DNA from: JAHHLP01 sp041609895
Lineage (GTDB): Bacteria > Bacteroidota > Rhodothermia > Rhodothermales > JABDKH01
Assembly: GCA_041609895.1 (NCBI GenBank)
Contig: JBFIPX010000159.1
Coordinates: 1 to 7,904 of the forward strand
DNA: 7,904 bases
Reading direction: 5' to 3'
Shown: positions 1 through 5,923 of the stretch, in pieces
Layout of the letters: each line of letters starts with the position of its first letter
Position numbering within the stretch: the stretch's first letter is position 1
Made by a program: the position numbers and the translations under genes
Notes under the pieces: model-generated
The model's database searches: none
What the model saw: the letters and a program-made list of their open reading frames with translations, nothing else
What the model was told of the DNA's origin: nothing

Positions 1-2
1 GC

Positions 3-1067
3 AGAGAGCTGCTGGTGATGTCTCTAACGGGCGACAAAGCAAATCCTGATCTCAGTGCGTTCTCCACTTTCGAGATCGAGTTCGAGGTGGGCAATGACGT
101 CCTGGGAGGAGGGAGCCCGTACGACGTAATGGTCGTCGACTTCGATGGCGACGGCGCCAACGAGATCTGGTTCAACACGTGGGACAACTGGAGCATGTCA
201 ATATTCGAGGCGACAGGTCCAGATACCTATGCTTTGCAGGTCGATCTCAACGCCCTGTTTGTCGACGGTGATCCGGGCTCGTTTAACTCGCACGACATGT
301 ACTTCCAGGACGTCGACAACGATGGCAACATGGAAGCGTGGTTTCCGATGACCAACGGCAAGCTGTATTTCGTTGATGACGTGACCGACGTCTCTACTAT
401 TACGATGAACAGCGTCGTCGAGGTCGGGACATACGATCCGACGGGAAGAGCCCGAGGCGGTGATGTCGGAGATCTTGACGGAGACGGGATGTTCGATATT
501 GTCGCGTCACATGGTACTAGCGAGAAAGTCTCGCTCATCGAGTACGACGGGGTCGGCAATCCGGCCGACTCGACGTCCTACAGCTGGGACATTATCGTGA
601 GCAGTACCGGCGGCTTCGGCGAGCGGTATTATCCCATGCGCATCGGAGACGACCTTGACGGTGACGGCACGAACGAGCTGGTTCTGACTAACCTGTTCGC
701 CTCCAACCCCGGGCAGCCGATGATCATGGTCGTGGAGTTCGTCGGTGGACCGGTAGCTATCGAGGATGAGCCTTCCGAACTGCCCGACAACTACGTCCTG
801 CATCAGAACTATCCGAACCCGTTCAATCCGACGACGACCATCCAGTTTGAACTGCCGACGGCGTCATCGGTGTCTGTCCGTGTGTACAACGTGATGGGGC
901 AGGTGGTAAAGACCCTCGTCGCAAACGAGATGAAGGAGTCCGGTACGCACTCAGTCGTCTGGGACGGCAGGGATCAGGGCGGGTTCAAGGTGGCAAGCGG
1001 CACGTACATCTACTCGCTGGAGTATGGCAATACCCGCAAGGCGAAGTCGATGGTACTTCTTAAGTAA
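3..1067 (+). CDS. Secreted FG-GAP/VCBS-repeat protein with T9SS type A sorting domain, C-terminal part (5' partial)
   Basis: The frame is open to the left edge (first whole codon at base 3), so the true start and any signal peptide lie outside. The GTG at 15 and ATG at 18 are probably internal. Counting from the GTG at 15, four acidic calcium-loop motifs of the DxDxDG type occur near residues 42-50, 99-107, 153-161 and 212-221. They are about 55-60 residues apart, as expected for blades of an FG-GAP/VCBS beta-propeller. After a short linker, residues 256-350 form the C-terminal domain: LPDNYVLHQNYPNPFNPTTT, then a FlgD-like Ig fold (VYNVMGQVVKTL, WDGRDQGG, SGTYIYSLE) and the basic end KAKSMVLLK. 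Known of this family: such domains direct export through the outer membrane by the type IX system and are then removed or anchored. No catalytic motif is visible, so the role of the propeller (adhesion, binding or other) is unknown. A hairpin follows the stop at 1065-1067. Confidence 0.88.
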   Translation, partial: RELLVMSLTGDKANPDLSAFSTFEIEFEVGNDVLGGGSPYDVMVVDFDGDGANEIWFNTWDNWSMSIFEATGPDTYALQVDLNALFVDGDPGSFNSHDMYFQDVDNDGNMEAWFPMTNGKLYFVDDVTDVSTITMNSVVEVGTYDPTGRARGGDVGDLDGDGMFDIVASHGTSEKVSLIEYDGVGNPADSTSYSWDIIVSSTGGFGERYYPMRIGDDLDGDGTNELVLTNLFASNPGQPMIMVVEFVGGPVAIEDEPSELPDNYVLHQNYPNPFNPTTTIQFELPTASSVSVRVYNVMGQVVKTLVANEMKESGTHSVVWDGRDQGGFKVASGTYIYSLEYGNTRKAKSMVLLK

Positions 1068-1089
1068 ATGAGAGCGCGGCTCTCGAATG

Positions 1090-1120
1090 AAGGCCCGTCG
1101 CATCGATTGCGGCGGGCCTT
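1090..1120 (+). terminator. Intrinsic terminator between convergent units
   Basis: A 12-bp stem pairs 1090-1101 (AAGGCCCGTCGC) with 1109-1120 (GCGGCGGGCCTT), with one T-G wobble and the 7-base loop ATCGATT. It is followed by CTCTTTG, a modest T-rich tail on the plus strand. It lies 22 bases after the stop of the T9SS cargo gene and 7 bases beyond the stop of the minus-strand anti-sigma gene, so it could serve both. The minus-strand tail has fewer Ts, so termination of the plus-strand gene is the safer reading. Confidence 0.8.
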
Positions 1121-1127
1121 CTCTTTG

Positions 1128-1448
1128 TCAGGAGGTTTCTGATCGATTGTCGCTCGCCTCCCATCGCTTTTGCAAGAAGGCGAGCGTCATCTCGACCAAC
1201 TCGGGTGGGGGGTCGAAGCTGCCGGCCTCGTGGACCAGATCCACAGTCGTCCTGTACTGGTCGAGGTACTGTGAGCACGTAGAGCACGCACCGATGTGCG
1301 CCTCGAATTGCCGCGTCGTTTTTTCGTCGAGCGCGCCTTCGAGATAGCTGGCGATGAAGTCGTTGACCTTCTCGCATGTGGGTGCCATCCTGAAGAAAGT
1401 CTTGATTCGCTGGAGAATCATGTATTCTACCTTTGGGGCTCTGGGCAT
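1128..1448 (-). CDS. Soluble zinc-finger (ZAS/zf-HC2) anti-sigma factor
   Basis: This is a 106-residue protein encoded just downstream of an ECF sigma factor on the same strand; 7 bases separate the sigma stop from this ATG. Residues 25-58 carry Cys25, His51, Cys55 and Cys58, i.e. Cys-x25-His-x3-Cys-x2-Cys. This is the metal-binding signature of ZAS anti-sigma factors, which bind and hold the partner sigma in the cytoplasm. These are the only cysteines. There is no hydrophobic membrane segment, so it should be cytosolic, unlike many membrane-spanning anti-sigmas. RsrA of Streptomyces uses the same spacing and responds to disulphide stress; a redox role here is inference. Start: the ATG at 1448 gives 106 residues but has no ribosome site. 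Met10 at 1421 is preceded by AAAGGTAGAATAC, a fair AAGG site, and would give 97 residues starting MILQRIKTFF. Both keep the zinc motif. The C-terminal part (residues 80-106) resembles nothing I can name. Confidence 0.82.
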   Translation of the reverse strand: MPRAPKVEYMILQRIKTFFRMAPTCEKVNDFIASYLEGALDEKTTRQFEAHIGACSTCSQYLDQYRTTVDLVHEAGSFDPPPELVEMTLAFLQKRWEASDNRSETS

Positions 1449-1455
1449 AGAGTGT

Positions 1456-2052
1456 TCAGATCATGTGCGGATCGATCAGCTTCTTGAGGGCTCTGCGTGC
1501 ACGGTGTAACCGGACGCGGACCGCGCCCTCGCTGATGTCGAGCATCTGCGCGACCTCCGTTGTCGAAAGTTCTCTTATGTCGCGAAGGGTGACCACAATC
1601 CTGTAGTCATCCGGGAGGCGGTCGATGGCCTCGCGCACGACGCGCTGGAGTTCCGATTTCTGAACGCGGTCCAGTGGATTCCAGTCACGCGAATCATCCG
1701 CGAACATCCCGCGATTGAATGACGGCTGCAGCCTGTCGATGTCCTGCTCGTCAAGCGTATTGTAACGCCGGGCCTTTCTCAGTGCGGCACGGCTAAGATT
1801 AATTCCGATGGCGTAGAGCCAGGTTGTGATCTTGGACTCCCCGCGGAACGTATGCAGGCGTTCATACGCCTGCAGGAACGTCTCTTGCATCACTGATCTC
1901 GCCTCGTCATCATCTCCGACGATTCGGACGATGACTCGGAAGAGACGTGGTGATTCCTGACGAACCAACTGCTCGAATGCGACCTTGTCGCCGGAAAGCA
2001 GAGCATTTAGATCGATATTGTCTCTCCCCTCGGGGGTTGTCTTGCCGGTCAC
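1456..2052 (-). CDS. ECF-type RNA polymerase sigma factor (sigma-70 family, group 4)
   Basis: This 198-residue protein has the two-domain ECF layout and the usual length. Region 2 spans about residues 22-92 and includes DDDEARSVMQETFLQAYERL, then HTFRGESKITTWLYAIGINL, the region 2.3-2.4 stretch that melts and reads the -10 element. A variable linker covers about residues 93-133. Region 4 spans about residues 135-192, with LPDDYRIVVTLRDIRELSTT followed by the helix-turn-helix EVAQMLDISEGAVRVRLHRA that reads the -35 element. It directs core polymerase to a small stress or envelope regulon; the trigger is not shown by sequence. The start is GTG at 2050-2052: the frame upstream meets a TGA at 2074-2076 with no ATG between, and the next internal Met is residue 55, inside region 2. 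There is no good Shine-Dalgarno. The gene is followed at once by its probable anti-sigma factor, and it diverges from pdhA across 272 bases. Such pairs are often autoregulated, but I could not identify an ECF promoter here. Confidence 0.93.
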   Translation of the reverse strand: MTGKTTPEGRDNIDLNALLSGDKVAFEQLVRQESPRLFRVIVRIVGDDDEARSVMQETFLQAYERLHTFRGESKITTWLYAIGINLSRAALRKARRYNTLDEQDIDRLQPSFNRGMFADDSRDWNPLDRVQKSELQRVVREAIDRLPDDYRIVVTLRDIRELSTTEVAQMLDISEGAVRVRLHRARRALKKLIDPHMI

Positions 2053-2324
2053 CTTACTTCGGGTTGGTGAGCTTCAGAAGGCAGGCGTTACTGCGATAAT
2101 GGTGTTAAGGACGGTGCAAGATCAAGTCGGTCGGGCAAAAGGGACCAGTGAAGGCAGTTCGAGCCGGTGGAGAACCGCACGCGATGAACGAGAGTACTGT
2201 GTTTTTCGTACATTAAGAAACTGTATGTGGTGCAACTACGCGGTGAAGTTTCGCCGCCACTTGCCCGCGTGCATATCCGTTTCTGCGCACCGCAGGGCGT
2301 TACCGGATCATCCCAGATTAACAT
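2053..2324. promoter_or_regulatory. Divergent intergenic region between the sigma gene and the pdh operon
   Basis: These 272 bases hold no credible gene. They must carry a promoter for the leftward sigma/anti-sigma unit and one for the rightward pdh operon. I looked for the Bacteroidota pattern (TTTG near -33, TAnnTTTG near -7), for TTGACA/TATAAT pairs and for a GGAAC-type ECF box, and found no full match at correct spacing on either strand. An imperfect inverted repeat at 2207-2227 lies about 100 bases before pdhA. The last bases before the pdhA ATG (CCCAGATTAACAT) are A/T-rich with no Shine-Dalgarno. Confidence 0.5.
2207..2227. repeat. Imperfect inverted repeat, possible operator
   Basis: CGTACA (2207-2212) and TGTATG (2222-2227) are inverted copies with one mismatch, separated by the 9 A/T-rich bases TTAAGAAAC. 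The size and symmetry fit a dimeric repressor or activator site, and it lies in the divergent region where such a site would act. Short repeats like this also arise by chance, and there is only one copy, so this is a candidate only. Confidence 0.25.
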
Positions 2325-3431
2325 ATGAGTAGCAAGACCAGCAAATCCTCAAAGACCGAGACAAACGGTCTGGAGGACGTTCCCGAGGTTATCCGTACGG
2401 AGGTCGAATTCAAGGCGTTCCAGGCGGAAAAGGTTGATCATAAGGACCTCGGTCTGCAGGACGATCAGCTTATCGACATGTATCGCAACATGCTCCTCCA
2501 GCGTCGTTTTGAGGAGCGCGCCGCCCAGATGTACGGCAAGCAGAAGATCTCTGGGTTCCTTCACCTCTACATCGGGCAGGAAGCCATCTCGACGGGCGCG
2601 GCTAATGCGATGAATATTGGCCACGACTCGGTCATCACAGCCTATCGAGATCACGGTATCGCGCTAGCCCTTGGCATGGGCGCCAACGAGTGCATGGCCG
2701 AGCTGTTCGGCAAGATTGATGGCTGTTCCCGCGGAAAAGGAGGCTCTATGCACTTCTTCAGCGCAGAGAAAAGACTTTTCGGAGGACACGGCATCGTGGG
2801 CGGACACATACCCGTCGGGATCGGCATCGCCTTTGCCCACAAATACAAAGAGGACGGCGGTGTTTGCCTTTGCTTTTTCGGTGACGGCGCGATCAACCAG
2901 GGATCTTTCCACGAGGCTGCTAACCTTGCAGGTCTCTATGACTTGCCGGTCGTTCTGGTAGTGGAGAACAACCAGTATGCAATGGGTACGGCGGTTCATC
3001 GCGCGTCCGCCGAGCCCGACCTATACAAGCAGGCCGTGGGGTACGACATGCCCGGGGCCCTTGCAGACGGCATGGACGTCTTCGATTGCTACCGCGCGTT
3101 TAGTGAGCACATCGAGATGGCCCGCAACAACCAACCGTCACTGCTCGAGGTGCGCACGTACCGGTATCGCGGTCACTCCATGAGCGATCCGGGGAAATAC
3201 CGCACCAAGGAGGAGCTGGAGGAGCGCAAGAACGCTGACCCCATCATCCGTCTGAAAGCCTATCTCCTCGAGAAGAAGCTGTCGACGAATGATGATCTCG
3301 ACAAGATCGACGAAGAGGTCAAGAAGGAAGTCCTCGATTCGGTCGAGTTCGCCGAGAACAGTGACTTTCCGCCGCTCGAAACGATCTACGAAGACGTCTA
3401 CGTCCAGGACGACTACCCCTTCCTGGCGTAG
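2325..3431 (+). CDS. pdhA: Pyruvate dehydrogenase E1 component, alpha subunit
   Basis: With E1 beta it decarboxylates pyruvate using thiamine diphosphate and passes the acetyl group to the lipoyl arm of E2. The protein has 368 residues, normal for the alpha chain of the two-subunit E1. Residues 1-40 are a variable, Ser/Lys/Glu-rich leader. The core begins near residue 48 (LIDMYRNMLLQRRFEERAAQ). Diagnostic segments are GFLHLYIGQEA (77-87), ITAYRDHG (104-111), GKGGSMHFF (137-145) and GGHGIVGGHIPVGIGIAFA (153-171). The thiamine-diphosphate/Mg motif is GDG at 186-188 with NN at 215-216. The active-site loop YRYRGHSMSDPGKYRTKEEL (279-298) contains His284 and the serines that are phosphorylated in mitochondrial E1; nothing shows that happens here. 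These segments match bacterial PDH rather than branched-chain E1, by eye. The ATG at 2325 is the first start, has no Shine-Dalgarno, and opens a three-gene operon; pdhB begins 44 bases after the stop. Confidence 0.95.
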   Translation: MSSKTSKSSKTETNGLEDVPEVIRTEVEFKAFQAEKVDHKDLGLQDDQLIDMYRNMLLQRRFEERAAQMYGKQKISGFLHLYIGQEAISTGAANAMNIGHDSVITAYRDHGIALALGMGANECMAELFGKIDGCSRGKGGSMHFFSAEKRLFGGHGIVGGHIPVGIGIAFAHKYKEDGGVCLCFFGDGAINQGSFHEAANLAGLYDLPVVLVVENNQYAMGTAVHRASAEPDLYKQAVGYDMPGALADGMDVFDCYRAFSEHIEMARNNQPSLLEVRTYRYRGHSMSDPGKYRTKEELEERKNADPIIRLKAYLLEKKLSTNDDLDKIDEEVKKEVLDSVEFAENSDFPPLETIYEDVYVQDDYPFLA

Positions 3432-3467
3432 CCGTTAGACATCCGACCGCTCAATACGATTTCAAAC

Positions 3468-3474
3468 TTATCGA
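3468..3474 (+). other. TTATCGA element directly before the pdhB start
   Basis: TTATCGA ends one base before the pdhB ATG at 3476. The same heptamer sits three bases before the pdhC ATG. Neither gene has a Shine-Dalgarno, so a shared A/T-rich leader motif may help initiation. With only two copies, chance is a real alternative. Confidence 0.2.
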
Positions 3475-3475
3475 T

Positions 3476-4459
3476 ATGGCAGAACTGCAATTAAGAGAAG
3501 CGATCCGCGCCGCAATGGTCGAAGAGATGGAGCGGGACGACACGATCTTCCTGATGGGGGAGGAGGTCGCTGAGTACGACGGCGCCTACAAGGTGAGTGA
3601 GGGTATGCTCGACCAATTCGGTTCGAAGCGCGTCATCGACACACCGATCAGTGAGAACGGGTTCGCAGGGCTCGGCATTGGAGCCGCGCTCAACGGCCTC
3701 CGTCCGATCATCGAGTTCATGACGTTCAACTTTTCCTTCGTGGCGATCGACCAGATCATCAACAATGCTGCGAAGATTCGGTACATGTCGGGCGGCCAGT
3801 TCAAGATCCCCATCGTTTTCAGAGGACCCAACGGTGCCGCTGGACAACTCGCGGCCACGCACAACACGTCGACGGAGTCGATGTACGCCACGCTGCCCGG
3901 GCTCAAGGTGGTTGCTCCTTCAAACCCGGATGACGCGAAGGGTCTGCTCAAGACATCGATCCGGGACGACGACCCGGTCCTGTTCCTCGAGTCCGAGGTT
4001 ATGTATGGCATGAAGGGCGAGGTGTCGGATGAGAAAGACTACACAATCCCGATCGGCAAGGCTCGCATCGCCCGAGATGGTGACGCGGTCACAATCATTG
4101 GGCACAGCAAGTCGTACTGGGTCGCGCTCAAGACTGCGGACATGCTCAAGGAGGACGGCTATGACGCCGAGGTCATTGACCCGCGCACGATTCGGCCGCT
4201 TGACATCGAAACCATCGTGAGGTCGATAAAGAAGACGAACCGGTGCGTCATCATCGACGAGAGCAATCCGTACGCCAGCATCTCGTCCGAGATTACGTAC
4301 CAGGTCCAGTCTGCGGCATTCGACCATCTTGATGCCCCGATCATTCGAGTTACGGCAAAGGATGTACCGGCGCCGTATGCGAAGAACCTGATGGACTACT
4401 ATATGCCGCAAGCGGAAGACGCCTACGCGGCCTGCAAGAAAGTGATGTACGTCGACTGA
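3476..4459 (+). CDS. pdhB: Pyruvate dehydrogenase E1 component, beta subunit
   Basis: This is the partner of the alpha chain in the alpha2-beta2 E1 enzyme; it supplies the pyrimidine half of the thiamine-diphosphate site. At 327 residues it has the standard length. The N-terminal transketolase-like pyrimidine domain (about 1-178) contains MGEEVAEYDGAYKVSEGML (27-45), DTPISENGFAGLGIGAAL (55-72) with the conserved Glu60, the segment EFMTFNFSFVAIDQIINNAA (80-99), and GQFKIPIVFRGPNGAAGQLA (107-126). The C-terminal transketolase domain (about 190-320) contains VTIIGHSKS (205-213), VIDPRTIRPLD (233-243) and a Rossmann-like IIDE (259-262). The loop after the conserved His129 reads HNTSTE, where PDH homologues that I recall read HSQxxE; His and Glu are kept. 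The ATG at 3476 lies 44 bases after pdhA, with no Shine-Dalgarno but TTATCGA next to it. The gene is intact. Confidence 0.95.
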   Translation: MAELQLREAIRAAMVEEMERDDTIFLMGEEVAEYDGAYKVSEGMLDQFGSKRVIDTPISENGFAGLGIGAALNGLRPIIEFMTFNFSFVAIDQIINNAAKIRYMSGGQFKIPIVFRGPNGAAGQLAATHNTSTESMYATLPGLKVVAPSNPDDAKGLLKTSIRDDDPVLFLESEVMYGMKGEVSDEKDYTIPIGKARIARDGDAVTIIGHSKSYWVALKTADMLKEDGYDAEVIDPRTIRPLDIETIVRSIKKTNRCVIIDESNPYASISSEITYQVQSAAFDHLDAPIIRVTAKDVPAPYAKNLMDYYMPQAEDAYAACKKVMYVD

Positions 4460-4496
4460 TGCACATCGACACCAATTTGTTAACTGCTTGACACCC

Positions 4497-4503
4497 TTAT
4501 CGA
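4497..4503 (+). other. TTATCGA element directly before the pdhC start
   Basis: This is the second copy of the heptamer found before pdhB, ending three bases before the pdhC ATG at 4507. It lies in the 47-base gap after pdhB, which has no Shine-Dalgarno and no hairpin. Possible translation-leader element; low certainty. Confidence 0.2.
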
Positions 4504-4506
4504 AAC

Positions 4507-5826
4507 ATGGCTATTCCCGTTGAAATGCCGAAGATGAGTGACACCATGGAAGAAGGTGTCCTCGTTTCGTGGATGGTAGACGAAGGAGCAGAGGTATCTG
4601 CCGGAGACATAATCGCTCAGGTCGAGACTGATAAGGCCACCATGGACCTGGAGGTCTATGACGACGGCGTGTTGCTAAAGCGGGTAATTGGAGAGGGTGA
4701 CGCGGTGCCCATCGGGGGACTGATCGCAGTTCTCGGAGATAAGGGAGAAGACATCTCGGACCTGCTGGCTAAATACGAATCCGGTGCCGGAGGCGATGGC
4801 CAAGCGGGCGAGGCGCCGGAATCGGCAACGTCCTCTCAGGATTCCGAGGAGGTCCCGGAGCCGTCATCCAATGGTGAGACTGAAACCGTTGCTGCTCCGT
4901 CGGCTGCACCGGCTTCGAGGGACGGCCGTCCCAAGGCATCACCGCTCGCAAGGCGACTTGCTCAGGAGCACGGCCTCGAGCTCTCGAGGATTCGGGGCAG
5001 CGGTCCGGAAGGCAGGATCGTAAAGCGCGATATTGAAGACGCCATAGGTCAGCAGACGACGCGGCAAGAAGAAGTCGAACAGAAGCCCGCTCCCGGCTAC
5101 GTCTCCGCACCCGTTGCCGGCCAAGAGCATCCGCCACAGAAGGAACGCATTTCGCAAATGCGAAAGGCAATTGCTCGCCGGCTTTCCGAAAGCAAGTTCT
5201 CCGCGCCGCACTTCTACCTGACGATCGACGTTGACATGGAGCGTGCGGTCGAGGCGAGGCAGCGTGTGAACAAGGTGGCCGAGGATCAAAACCTCCAAAA
5301 GGTTTCATTCAACGACATCATCACCAAGGCATGCGCCGTCGCGTTGCGCCAGCACCCCATGGTCAACTCGTCCTACATGGACAAGGAGGGAGAAATCCAC
5401 ACCCATCAAGACGTCCACGTGGCGGTCGCAGTGGCGATCGACGAGGGGCTAATGACACCTGTGATACGTCATGCGGATCAGAAGGGGCTGACTCAAATTG
5501 CCGTCGAGACGCGGGAATTGGCGTCGAAGGCTCGCAACCGAAAGCTCCAACCGGAAGAGTGGGAGGGGTCGACATTTACGACGAGCAACCTGGGCATGTT
5601 CGGTATCGAGGAGTTCACGGCGATCATTAACCCGCCGAACGCGTGCATCCTGGCCATCGGAGCGATCCGGGATGTGCCGATCGTCGAAGACGGCAATGTT
5701 CGTGTCGGTAAGCGAATGAAGCTTACGCTCTCATGCGACCACCGTGTGGTCGATGGAGCGACCGGTGCGCAGTTCCTCGACACACTTCGGAACTACCTTG
5801 AAGAGCCCTTGAATTTGCTCCTCTGA
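4507..5826 (+). CDS. pdhC: Pyruvate dehydrogenase E2 component (dihydrolipoamide acetyltransferase)
   Basis: This core subunit of the complex accepts the acetyl group from E1 on a swinging lipoyl arm, transfers it to CoA, and binds E1 and E3. The 439 residues show the E2 order. A single lipoyl domain covers about 2-82, with the lipoylated Lys43 in VETDKATMDLEV. A flexible linker follows (about 90-140), rich in Ala, Pro, Ser, Glu and Gly. The peripheral subunit-binding domain is at 143-180 (KASPLARRLAQEHGLELSRI, then GSGPEGRIVKRDIEDAI), followed by a second linker. The catalytic domain is at about 212-439 and ends with DHRVVDGATGAQFL, where His412 and Asp416 are the expected active-site pair. 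One lipoyl domain is at the low end; several other E2 proteins have two or three. The start at 4507 is fixed by the lipoyl domain beginning at residue 2. It is the last gene of the operon: a hairpin follows 37 bases after the stop. No E3 gene follows, so E3 must come from elsewhere in the genome. Confidence 0.95.
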   Translation: MAIPVEMPKMSDTMEEGVLVSWMVDEGAEVSAGDIIAQVETDKATMDLEVYDDGVLLKRVIGEGDAVPIGGLIAVLGDKGEDISDLLAKYESGAGGDGQAGEAPESATSSQDSEEVPEPSSNGETETVAAPSAAPASRDGRPKASPLARRLAQEHGLELSRIRGSGPEGRIVKRDIEDAIGQQTTRQEEVEQKPAPGYVSAPVAGQEHPPQKERISQMRKAIARRLSESKFSAPHFYLTIDVDMERAVEARQRVNKVAEDQNLQKVSFNDIITKACAVALRQHPMVNSSYMDKEGEIHTHQDVHVAVAVAIDEGLMTPVIRHADQKGLTQIAVETRELASKARNRKLQPEEWEGSTFTTSNLGMFGIEEFTAIINPPNACILAIGAIRDVPIVEDGNVRVGKRMKLTLSCDHRVVDGATGAQFLDTLRNYLEEPLNLLL

Positions 5827-5863
5827 GAAAGGAATTGAGGCGCACAGGAAAACAAGTCGACAC

Positions 5864-5890
5864 AAGGGCGGTCCCAATCGGGTCGCCCTT
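5864..5890 (+). terminator. Candidate intrinsic terminator of the pdh operon
   Basis: AAGGGCG (5864-5870) pairs with CGCCCTT (5884-5890). Two wobbles and two C-G pairs extend the stem inward to a small loop. The hairpin starts 37 bases after the pdhC stop. The tail GATTGTATCG is only weakly T-rich, so termination may be incomplete and some read-through into the phosphoesterase gene is possible. Confidence 0.6.
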
Positions 5891-5894
5891 GATT

Positions 5895-5904
5895 GTATCG
5901 ATAC
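5895..5904. repeat. Perfect 10-base palindrome GTATCGATAC
   Basis: GTATCGATAC lies between the pdh terminator and the metallophosphoesterase start, 19 bases before the ATG. It could be a small operator for that gene, but a palindrome of this size occurs by chance and no second full copy is present in the window. Confidence 0.2.
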
Positions 5905-5923
5905 GTTAGGAACTGCCGGCCTG

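Noticed and set aside
2088..2324. Minus-strand open frame of 78 codons in the same intergenic region
   Set aside because: Its translation is low in recognisable structure and lacks any motif; it is best explained as a chance open frame in GC-rich DNA between two promoters.
1985..2332. Plus-strand open frame of 115 codons across the divergent intergenic region
   Set aside because: It is antisense to the 5' end of the sigma gene, runs into the pdhA start, and its translation resembles no family and has no ribosome site.
3920..4411. Minus-strand open frame of 163 codons opposite pdhB
   Set aside because: It is antisense to a well-conserved E1 beta C-terminal domain, with no motif and no promoter or ribosome site.
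4488..4493. TTGACA, a perfect -35 hexamer, just before pdhC
   Set aside because: At normal spacing the -10 element and start site would fall inside pdhC, and no -10-like hexamer is there; the window also looks Bacteroidota-like, where this box is not the norm.
4769..5308. Long minus-strand open frame (179 codons) opposite pdhC
   Set aside because: It lies opposite the E2 linker and subunit-binding region; its Arg/Pro/Ser-rich product is typical of antisense reading of GC-rich coding DNA.
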